Origin: Bacteroidales bacterium GP2
GTDB taxonomy: Bacteria; Bacteroidota; Bacteroidia; Bacteroidales; Muribaculaceae
Direction of reading: 5' to 3'
NCBI GenBank assembly: GCA_001701115.1
Contig: DAAJ01000132.1
Span: 1-5,153, forward strand
Length of the DNA stretch: 5,153 nt
Part shown: piece after piece, positions 1 through 5,153 of the stretch
Position numbering within the stretch: the stretch's first letter is position 1
How the letters are laid out: every line of letters begins with the position of its first letter
The notes under the pieces: generated by a model
What the model saw: the letters and a program-made list of their open reading frames with translations, nothing else
Database searches by the model: none
What the model was told of the DNA's origin: nothing
Program-made: the position numbers and the translations under genes

Positions 1-28
1 GCCTCTTCAACCACTCGAGCATCACTCC
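1..28 (-). tRNA. tRNA-Ser, 5' part only (cut by window edge)
   Basis: Read on the minus strand from 28 to 1, the sequence starts with a seven-base acceptor half GGAGTGA, then T8 G9, then a D-arm whose CTC and GAG halves pair around the loop containing GAGTGGTTGAA. This D-arm is typical of the long-variable-arm class II tRNAs, and the overall 5' half matches bacterial tRNA-Ser much better than tRNA-Leu. The anticodon, variable arm and 3' half lie outside the window, so the isoacceptor cannot be read. A promoter-like site sits just upstream at 45-76, which would give a leader of about ten bases. Confidence 0.8.
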
Positions 29-44
29 TTTGTGATTGCGACTG

Positions 45-76
45 CAAAGGTAGGCGTTATTTTTCAATTAGGCAAG
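45..76 (-). promoter_or_regulatory. Bacteroidetes-type promoter for the tRNA-Ser
   Basis: On the minus strand TACCTTTG (52 to 45) matches the Bacteroidetes -7 consensus TAnnTTTG exactly. Twenty bases upstream is CTTG (76 to 73), a three-of-four match to the -33 TTTG. The expected transcription start is near 38-41, about ten bases before the tRNA 5' end at 28, which fits a tRNA promoter. The match is by eye; no transcript data were available. Confidence 0.6.
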
Positions 77-140
77 CGCGTTGCTATTTTCTTGACTTTT
101 TAACCACATAATGAGGCAATGCTGTTCACAATCCGACGCA

Positions 141-923
141 TTACGCTTCGTGGTGATGGAATATCTGCGAAAGGCGTTGTTCAAGTTCGGCAGATGACAG
201 GCGCGTAGTAAGCACTCCCCTATATGCCACGGAAATACCACCTGTTTCCTCTGAAACGACTATAGCGAATGCATCCGTCGCCTGCGATATGCCCAGGGCT
301 GAGCGGTGACGCAACCCAAGCGCCCTCGGCACATTCCTGTCATGGCTCACAGGCAATATGCAACCGGCTGAAACAATCTTGTCGCCGGCAATTATCATCG
401 CACCGTCATGCAGGGGTGAGTTCTTGAAAAAGATATTTTCAATAAGGCGTGAGTTAATCTTGGCATCGATTATATCACCTGATTTCTCATAATTGTCAAG
501 TGGTATATCGTTCTGAATCACTATTAAAGCACCCGTTTTAGACTTAGCCATGTTCATGCAGGCATACACTATAGGCAGGATGTATTGCCGGGTATGGTCC
601 TCTTGGTTGCCACGCGAATGATGGAATAGTTTCTTTAGAAACCGCCATCGCTTGTGGTCTCCCAGTTCCACAAGGAAGCGCTTTATCTGGTCCTGGAACA
701 ATATCACGAGCACCAGCAAACCAATGCTCATGAATTTATCGAGAATCGTGCCGATGAGCTTCATTTCAAGAATCTGCGATGCGAGCACCCATACTACTAT
801 AAATGCAAGCACACCGAAGAATATATTGATTGTGCCGCTCTCCTTCATTATCCTGTAAAGGTAGAAGAGCAACAATGCTGCTATTGCAATATCAAGCGCG
901 TCTCTTATTCCAAATCCGTCCAT
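141..923 (-). CDS. cdaA: Membrane diadenylate cyclase CdaA (DacA)
   Basis: This enzyme condenses two ATP into the second messenger c-di-AMP, which in other bacteria controls potassium and osmolyte balance and cell-wall integrity. The 260-residue protein has the usual CdaA layout: three predicted membrane helices (about residues 9-27, 31-50 and 59-78), a basic linker (about 88-110), then the cytoplasmic DAC (DisA_N) domain. Both family signatures are intact: D173-G174-A175 in NSPLHDGAM and R205-H206-R207 in LGLRHRSALG; GALI (131-134) and SEETG (224-228) are further conserved nucleotide-site segments. The length is normal for CdaA (about 255-275). The ATG is 9 bases after the folP stop, with a possible ribosome site GGAAG just before it, so the two are probably cotranscribed. 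The cdaR and glmM genes that accompany cdaA in Firmicutes are not next to it. The protein ends in a short natural histidine run (FHHHEA). Confidence 0.95.
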   Translation of the reverse strand: MDGFGIRDALDIAIAALLLFYLYRIMKESGTINIFFGVLAFIVVWVLASQILEMKLIGTILDKFMSIGLLVLVILFQDQIKRFLVELGDHKRWRFLKKLFHHSRGNQEDHTRQYILPIVYACMNMAKSKTGALIVIQNDIPLDNYEKSGDIIDAKINSRLIENIFFKNSPLHDGAMIIAGDKIVSAGCILPVSHDRNVPRALGLRHRSALGISQATDAFAIVVSEETGGISVAYRGVLTTRLSSAELEQRLSQIFHHHEA

Positions 924-932
924 ACTTCCAAT

Positions 933-1781
933 TTATTTTGATGCAAGCGCTGCCATGCGGCACACCTCCACGCACTGGATTGCCGCTGCCACATCATGTA
1001 CTCTTATAATTGCCGCTCCTTCCATTACCGCTATCGTATTTGCGGCAACAGTTGCGGGGAGGGCTTCGCCTGGCGATATGACCATAGGGCGCGTAAACAT
1101 GGATTTCCTTGACATTCCCACCAGAACCGGACGCCGGAAGGCATCAGCAAGCAACGGCAAATTGCGCAGCAGCTCATAATTTTGTTCAACTGTCTTGGCA
1201 AATCCAAAACCCGGGTCGACTATAATATCCGCTATCCCGGCAAGAGCGGCTGCATTTATCCGCTCCGACAGCTCCTTGATGACTCCCGCTGTCACACCCT
1301 CTGGATAATCGCACATTTCCTGCATCGTTGCTGGTGTCCCGCGCATGTGCATCAGCACATACGGCACTTTTAGCGTGGCAACAGTCTGAATCATGCGCTC
1401 ATCGAGCAAGCCGCCGGATATATCATTGATTATATCGGCTCCATATTCAACAACCGCCTTTTCTGCAACCTCAGCGCGAAATGTATCCACAGACACCAAT
1501 ACCTTGCCGCATATTTCTTTTACCTGACGCAGCGCGTTGCCGAGCCTATCCATCTCTTCCTCCGCGCTCACCTCATCAGCTCCCGGGCGAGATGAGTAGG
1601 CACCGATATCTATTATATCCGCTCCCTGCGCAACAAGAGATTCCGCAGCCGCGGCTATCTCATTGCCGGACTTGCGGGACGGCTGGTAAAAAGAATCCGG
1701 AGTGACATTCAAAATGCCCATTACCAACGGGCTATTGAATTGCCGCAGTTCTCCCTTGATATTTAAAGTAAATGGAGTCAA
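933..1781 (-). CDS. folP: Dihydropteroate synthase FolP, TTG start
   Basis: FolP joins 6-hydroxymethyl-dihydropterin pyrophosphate to p-aminobenzoate, making dihydropteroate in folate synthesis; it is the sulfonamide target. The 282-residue TIM-barrel protein shows all the expected motifs: MGILNVTPDSF (21-31), the flexible loop DIGAYSSRPGA (58-68), SVDT (97-100), N119-D120, HMRGTP (145-150), DPGFGFAKT (189-197, with K196), GMSRKS (222-227, with K226) and RVHD (260-263). The loop differs from the commoner DIGGESTRPG form. The start is TTG at 1781. Upstream to the in-frame stop at 1812-1814 there is no ATG or GTG, and the next ATG is M21, which would remove the first barrel strand. A promoter match at 1807-1838 predicts a transcript beginning just upstream of this TTG, supporting it. 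The only ribosome-site hint is a weak AAAGAGA. cdaA follows after 9 bases. Confidence 0.95.
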   Translation of the reverse strand: MTPFTLNIKGELRQFNSPLVMGILNVTPDSFYQPSRKSGNEIAAAAESLVAQGADIIDIGAYSSRPGADEVSAEEEMDRLGNALRQVKEICGKVLVSVDTFRAEVAEKAVVEYGADIINDISGGLLDERMIQTVATLKVPYVLMHMRGTPATMQEMCDYPEGVTAGVIKELSERINAAALAGIADIIVDPGFGFAKTVEQNYELLRNLPLLADAFRRPVLVGMSRKSMFTRPMVISPGEALPATVAANTIAVMEGAAIIRVHDVAAAIQCVEVCRMAALASK

Positions 1782-1806
1782 GTAATCTCTTTTTAGCGTT
1801 TCTCTG

Positions 1807-1838
1807 CGAAATTAGCTATTATCGCCCGTTCTGCCAAA
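1807..1838 (-). promoter_or_regulatory. Bacteroidetes-type promoter for folP-cdaA
   Basis: In the 58-base gap between the downstream transporter gene and folP, the minus strand reads TTTG (1838 to 1835), 20 bases, then TAATTTCG (1814 to 1807). This is an exact -33 element, consensus spacing and a -7 element with one mismatch to TAnnTTTG. Transcription would start near 1800, giving a 5' leader of about 20 bases before the TTG at 1781. It implies folP and cdaA can be expressed separately from the transporter genes. No terminator hairpin with a T-run is visible in this gap, so read-through from upstream is also possible. Confidence 0.55.
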
Positions 1839-1839
1839 A

Positions 1840-3201
1840 CTATATCACGCCGATAGAGTTCAAAAACACCAGCGCGATGCCGGCAGGCGCAATGAAGCGC
1901 AAGCAGAAAACCACTGCAGGCAAAAGATAGCTCCGGTATGAACCGTTATCGGTCATCTGGTTCTTTACAAAGCGTTTGTCAACAAACCATCCCACAAAAA
2001 TCGCCGCAATCATTCCGCCAAGCGGAAGGAGAACGTTGGAGGAAATATAATCCAGGAAATTAAAAATCGTAAGACCGAAAATAGTGAAGTCTGACAGCAC
2101 TCCGAAGCTCAGCGCACAAAGCACACCCACAACCATTGCAATGGAAGTGTTTATGATTGTAGCTGTCCTGCGCTTAAGTTTCCACTCCTCTACCATGAAA
2201 GCTATTGAAATCTCGCTCATCGATATTGTGGAGGTCAGTGATGCAAGAGTCAGCAGCAAAAAGAAAAGCGCGGACCACACCACTCCACCGGGCAGATTGT
2301 GGAATATCGCCGGAAGAACCTCAAACACAAGCGTAGGACCCGCCTGGGGAGAAAAGCCGAAAGAGAAAACTGCCGGGAAGATTATCACTCCCGCGAGGAG
2401 CGCCACCAAAGTGTCGAGCACCGCTGTGGTCATTGCCGTCTTTCCAAGCCTTGTCTTATCGCCGAAATATGATGCGTATGTTGTCATGCAGCCGAGCCCC
2501 AGGCTGAGGGAGAAGAAAGCCTGACCCATTGCAGACAGAAGCACTTTGGAAGTTATCTTGGAAAAATCGGGGTGGAACAGGAAAGACAATCCTTCCGCCG
2601 CTTTGTCAAGAGTCAATGAATTGATGCAGAAAAGCACCAGCAGGACAAACAGCAGAGGCATCAAAATATTGGACATCCGCTCTATTCCCTTGGTAACTCC
2701 GTTGATAAGGATAAGGAAATTCAAGGCAAGGAATGCAAGGGTCCACACCGCGGGTCGAAAAGATGAAGTGGAAAACTCATCAAATGCCTGATGATATTCC
2801 TGCGTTGTTGCAAGTTCAATGCCGCCGGTCACCGACTGCACCAGATACTCCAGAATCCATCCGGCAACCACCGAATAGAAGCTGAGGATACACATCGATG
2901 CGAATATGCCCATGAACCCGGCTATATACCATTTTCCTTTCGGCGACAGCTTGCGGTAGGCACCGAAGATATTGCTCCTTGTGCCTCTGCCCATAATGAA
3001 CTCAGCACAAATCACCGGCACGCCTATAATAAATATGAACAGGAAATAACATAGCAGGAAAGCGCCACCGCCATTGCAGCCCGCCTCATAAGGGAAGCGC
3101 CAAATATTTCCAAGCCCGACTGCCGAACCTACCGTAGTTGCTATTACTCCGATTTTTGTTGCAAACAGCGCCCTCTGCGCCGTGGTTTTCTTATTATTCA
3201 T
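1840..3201 (-). CDS. Sodium-dependent amino-acid symporter, NSS/SNF family, MhsT-like (downstream paralogue)
   Basis: This is an inner-membrane Na+-coupled importer of the LeuT/MhsT type, probably for hydrophobic amino acids. At 453 residues it has about 11 predicted helices, like MhsT and one fewer than LeuT. Conserved parts: helix 1 GSAVGLGN (25-32) with G25, A27, V28 and N32 at LeuT Na+ ligand positions; gate residues R35 and D384 (LeuT R30, D404); substrate tyrosine Y109 (Y108); unwound helix 6 FFSLSLG (229-235) with S231 for T254; helix 8 A320, T323, S324 (A351, T354, S355); and the G172-X9-P182 motif in helix 5 that MhsT uses to release sodium inward. Two LeuT positions differ: D263 replaces N286 and A267 replaces E290. 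The ATG overlaps the end of the small upstream gene by 8 bases, with no Shine-Dalgarno sequence, so translation is probably coupled. The substrate cannot be assigned from sequence alone. Confidence 0.93.
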   Translation of the reverse strand: MNNKKTTAQRALFATKIGVIATTVGSAVGLGNIWRFPYEAGCNGGGAFLLCYFLFIFIIGVPVICAEFIMGRGTRSNIFGAYRKLSPKGKWYIAGFMGIFASMCILSFYSVVAGWILEYLVQSVTGGIELATTQEYHQAFDEFSTSSFRPAVWTLAFLALNFLILINGVTKGIERMSNILMPLLFVLLVLFCINSLTLDKAAEGLSFLFHPDFSKITSKVLLSAMGQAFFSLSLGLGCMTTYASYFGDKTRLGKTAMTTAVLDTLVALLAGVIIFPAVFSFGFSPQAGPTLVFEVLPAIFHNLPGGVVWSALFFLLLTLASLTSTISMSEISIAFMVEEWKLKRRTATIINTSIAMVVGVLCALSFGVLSDFTIFGLTIFNFLDYISSNVLLPLGGMIAAIFVGWFVDKRFVKNQMTDNGSYRSYLLPAVVFCLRFIAPAGIALVFLNSIGVI

Positions 3202-3484
3202 CTATCGGTTCTGCTAAATAATCTCTTTTTTTGCCGTCAGGTCGGCGCGAAGCTTTCTTGCCGGATTTCTTCTTTGTATTGTTTTTAACTTTTACTATGA
3301 CGGCACCGCTATCTCTTTGCGCCGCAATAGAATCATGGGCGGCTGCCGTTGCAGCAGATATTTCCTTTACCTCATTGCCCCCGCACCCTCTTGCCAGCAA
3401 CGCCCAAGCGACAATAAGGCACATCCCTGCAAGAAGCACAATAAGTCCCCTGCGTTCGCCGGAAGTAAAGCCCTTATCCGCCAT
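3194..3484 (-). CDS. Small single-span membrane protein of unknown function, between two transporters
   Basis: I do not recognise a family. The 96-residue product starts with a short polar stretch containing SGERRG (8-13), has one hydrophobic helix (about 14-31), then an Ala-rich segment (about 41-54) and a Lys/Arg-rich tail (about 63-85) ending in an acidic DYLAEPIDE. The GERRG-plus-helix start resembles the membrane anchors I associate with helix-hairpin-helix proteins of Bacteroidetes, but no such domain follows. Topology is ambiguous because both flanks are basic. The chosen ATG at 3484 shares one base with the TGA of the upstream transporter (TGATG); the TTG one codon earlier is less likely. 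The 3' end overlaps the downstream transporter start by 8 bases. Such tight coupling on both sides supports it being a real gene and suggests, as inference only, a partner or regulator of the transporters. Confidence 0.8.
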   Translation of the reverse strand: MADKGFTSGERRGLIVLLAGMCLIVAWALLARGCGGNEVKEISAATAAAHDSIAAQRDSGAVIVKVKNNTKKKSGKKASRRPDGKKRDYLAEPIDE

Positions 3485-4845
3485 CAATTCAGGAAATAGC
3501 TAATCAGCACGAGTGCTATTAGCAAAGGTGCGACATACCTCACTACAAAACGGATAGCCCCTGTTGGATGAGAACTTACCGAGCCGTAATTAGATATTTC
3601 ATCCCGCATGATGCCTTTGGGTGCGAACCATCCCATATACACGCACACCCCGATTGATACTATGGGGAGGAACAGGTTTGTCGCCACATTATCCAGAAAA
3701 TCAAACACGCTCATTCCTCCTATACGCAAAGAGCTGTCACCGGAAAGTGACATTGAGCATATTGTGCTGAAAACAAGCAATGGAAGCATTGTCCACAAGC
3801 ACGCTTTCACACGGCTGATTTTAAAGCGGTCTGTAACGAATGCCACCGTCACCTCAGCGATAGATATGGTGCTCGTAATAGCCGCTACGGTGAGAAGCAG
3901 GAAGAACAGCACAGACCATAGGCGCGTCCAAGGCATCATCTGGAACACCTCAGGCAGAGTGACAAAAACAAGGGTCGTGCCCTCAAGCGAAGCATCCTTA
4001 AGGTTGAAAGTCGCGATTGCGGGAAATATTATCAGACCCATCATGACCGCCACAAGCAAGTCAAGCAGGCTCACAGTCACTGCTGTCTTTGTCAGCTTCG
4101 TGGAATTTGGAAAATATGAGGAATAGGTGATGAGGATGCCCATGCCAAGGCTCAGCGAGAAAAACGCCTGACCGAGAGCATTGAGCACCACCGAAGAATT
4201 AATCTGGCTGAAATCAGGGGAAAGGAAATTTTTTATACCCTCCGCAGCCCCGTCAAGCGACAGCGACACGCAGCACATCACAATCAGCACCAGAAACAAC
4301 AGCGGCATAAGGGTATTGCTGAGACGTTCTATACCTTTCTGCACCCCTATTACAAGCACCGCCATGTTTATGAATATCACTACATAAGTTGCAATCAGAG
4401 GGTTGACATTGCCTTGAATCATTGATTGCATCTTCTCGGTAAATGCCCCTTCAAGCGACATAGTCGACCCGAGGTCATAAAGGCTCCCTGTCAGTGATGA
4501 CCACAAATACTCTATGGTCCACCCGGCAACAACCATATAAAAGCACAAAATCATATAACTCGCGCAAATAGCAAGTCCCCCGACAACCCACCACGGCTTT
4601 GGAGCTCCTATATTCTTGAAAGAACCGATAGCATCGCTGCGTCCTGCCCTGCCAAGAGCAAACTCGCTCACCATTACCGGAACTCCAAGGATAAACACGC
4701 AGGCGATATACACTATCAGAAAAGCAGCCCCGCCATTTGCTTGGGCTTCTGCCGGAAAACGCCACACGTTTCCCAGCCCGACTGCCGAGCCGACTGTTGC
4801 AGCTATCAGACCTATTTTCGAGCCGAACTGTGCTTTTTTACTCAT
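3484..4845 (-). CDS. Sodium-dependent amino-acid symporter, NSS/SNF family, MhsT-like (upstream paralogue)
   Basis: First gene of the transporter unit and a paralogue of the gene at 1840-3201: the same length (453 residues) and, by eye, about half identical over the first hundred residues. It has about 11 predicted helices. Ligand positions correspond to LeuT as follows: G19, A21, V22 and N26 in GSAVGLGN (19-26); R29 and D385 for the outer gate; Y103 for Y108; S230 for T254 in FFSLSLG (228-234); A321, T324, S325 for the Na2 site; and G171-X9-P181 in helix 5. D262 and A266 replace LeuT N286 and E290, the same changes as in its partner. In the predicted pocket M235 and I329 take the LeuT F259 and I359 places, where the partner has Leu and Met, so substrate preference may differ. 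A promoter match lies 40 bases upstream. No Shine-Dalgarno sequence is seen, which is usual in this phylum. Confidence 0.93.
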   Translation of the reverse strand: MSKKAQFGSKIGLIAATVGSAVGLGNVWRFPAEAQANGGAAFLIVYIACVFILGVPVMVSEFALGRAGRSDAIGSFKNIGAPKPWWVVGGLAICASYMILCFYMVVAGWTIEYLWSSLTGSLYDLGSTMSLEGAFTEKMQSMIQGNVNPLIATYVVIFINMAVLVIGVQKGIERLSNTLMPLLFLVLIVMCCVSLSLDGAAEGIKNFLSPDFSQINSSVVLNALGQAFFSLSLGMGILITYSSYFPNSTKLTKTAVTVSLLDLLVAVMMGLIIFPAIATFNLKDASLEGTTLVFVTLPEVFQMMPWTRLWSVLFFLLLTVAAITSTISIAEVTVAFVTDRFKISRVKACLWTMLPLLVFSTICSMSLSGDSSLRIGGMSVFDFLDNVATNLFLPIVSIGVCVYMGWFAPKGIMRDEISNYGSVSSHPTGAIRFVVRYVAPLLIALVLISYFLN

Positions 4846-4884
4846 TTTGACGTCAGTACTTATACTTCATTACTATATGAACGG

Positions 4885-4916
4885 CAAAAATAAGAAATTA
4901 TAACCACATCAGCAAC
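4885..4916 (-). promoter_or_regulatory. Bacteroidetes-type promoter of the transporter operon
   Basis: On the minus strand TATTTTTG (4892 to 4885) fits the -7 consensus TAnnTTTG exactly, and GTTG (4916 to 4913), 20 bases upstream, matches three of four bases of the -33 TTTG. Transcription would start near 4878-4880, leaving a leader of about 33 bases before the ATG at 4845. The leader holds a perfect 8-base palindrome TGACGTCA at 4848-4855, next to the start codon. The 4861-4980 stretch is AT-rich (about 34% GC), as expected for a promoter region. Confidence 0.6.
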
Positions 4917-4980
4917 TCCCGCTGCAACAAACCCTTAATAATCCAAAAAATCATAAGTCAACGCAACGGGAGAGAGAAAA

Positions 4981-5153
4981 GGCTTAGCCGTGCGCCGAGC
5001 CGGAGGTTCGGAATATGGTTAACCCGGTACGCTTGCATGAGGTTTCGCATTGCGACGCTCCTTTCGGAGCTGACCCATGTTGGGGGAATGGGCGCCGGAG
5101 AGCGCACGCAGAGAGTAGCCGCGATGTTAAGGGAGCGAAAGCGACCGCAACAC
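4981..5153. repeat. GC-rich segment packed with inverted repeats, possible structured RNA or dispersed repeat, truncated by window edge
   Basis: At about 4981 the composition jumps from roughly 34% to 60-63% GC. Pairing segments nest. CGTGCGC (4989-4995) is the exact reverse complement of GCGCACG (5102-5108), and GGCT (4981-4984) can extend the stem with AGCC (5117-5120). Inside are hairpins at 4995-5011 (seven pairs, one of them G-U), 5057-5070 (GCTCC/GGAGC around TTTC) and 5074-5092 (CCCAT/ATGGG). The segment is also open to the window edge in one frame on each strand: plus from 4988 (first ATG at 5015), and minus back to a stop at 4958-4960. It resembles dispersed elements I believe occur in Bacteroidales genomes, often annotated as short hypothetical proteins, but this is an unverified impression. 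The strand of transcription and the right boundary are unknown. Confidence 0.4.

Noticed and set aside
71..86. Possible terminator hairpin after cdaA (GCAA/TTGC around GCGCG)
   Set aside because: It has only four or five pairs, and on the minus strand it is not followed by a T-run. The T-rich stretch lies on the wrong side for cdaA transcription.
3194..3487. TTG at 3487 as the start of the small membrane protein
   Set aside because: An ATG follows directly at 3484 and makes the common TGATG stop-start overlap with the upstream gene, so the rarer TTG adds one residue for no reason.
4897..4902. TATAAT on the minus strand upstream of the transporter operon
   Set aside because: It is an exact E. 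coli -10 box, but the nearest -35-like TTGCAG is 19 bases away, and Bacteroidetes primary sigma factor uses the TTTG/TAnnTTTG elements found just downstream. It is probably chance in AT-rich DNA.
4616..4903. Open frame of 95 codons on the plus strand opposite the upstream transporter start
   Set aside because: It is antisense to a well-supported NSS gene with intact motifs. Its translation shows no recognisable domain and it crosses the transporter promoter. Other antisense open frames over the two transporters, folP and cdaA are rejected for the same reason.
4990..4996. GTGCGCC as the 5' end of a group II intron
   Set aside because: It loosely fits the GTGYG start, but no domain V, no reverse transcriptase and no further domain I features can be seen. 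The segment instead closes on itself at 5102-5108.
4962..5151. CGCAAC repeated at 4962-4967 and 5146-5151, as possible target-site duplication around the structured element
   Set aside because: A six-base match over this distance is easily random, the right end of the element is not visible, and the left copy does not sit at the GC step.

Overview
The window looks like a piece of a Bacteroidales chromosome, possibly Muribaculaceae or a relative. The evidence is promoter-like sites of the Bacteroidetes form (TTTG, about 20 bases, TAnnTTTG) instead of clear -35/-10 boxes, few Shine-Dalgarno sequences, and the adjacent pair folP-cdaA. The family-level guess is an inference. No mobile element, CRISPR array or defence system was recognised.

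Every gene lies on the minus strand, so transcription runs from the high to the low coordinates. In that order: (1) a GC-rich, inverted-repeat-laden segment of unknown nature at about 4981-5153, running off the window edge; (2) an AT-rich promoter region (4846-4980) with a Bacteroidetes-type promoter at 4885-4916; (3) a tightly coupled three-gene unit, made of a sodium/amino-acid symporter of the NSS (SNF) family (4845-3484), a 96-residue single-span membrane protein of unknown function starting inside the stop codon of the first gene, and a second paralogous NSS symporter whose start overlaps the end of the small gene by 8 bases; (4) a 58-base gap holding a good promoter match; (5) folP (dihydropteroate synthase, apparently starting at TTG) and, 9 bases on, cdaA (membrane diadenylate cyclase); (6) a gap with another promoter match leading into the first 28 bases of a tRNA-Ser, cut by the window edge.

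The likely picture is two transcription units in series. One makes a pair of MhsT-like amino-acid importers with a small membrane protein made between them. The other makes a folate-biosynthesis enzyme and the c-di-AMP synthase. Read-through from the first into the second is possible because no terminator is visible between them.

The most interesting points are the small protein sandwiched between two transporters (loosely comparable in arrangement to the MetP/MetS two-component NSS transporter), the folP internal promoter with its TTG start, and the structured element at the right edge, which is open on both strands. The core genes are ordinary housekeeping genes and I see no convincing new system.
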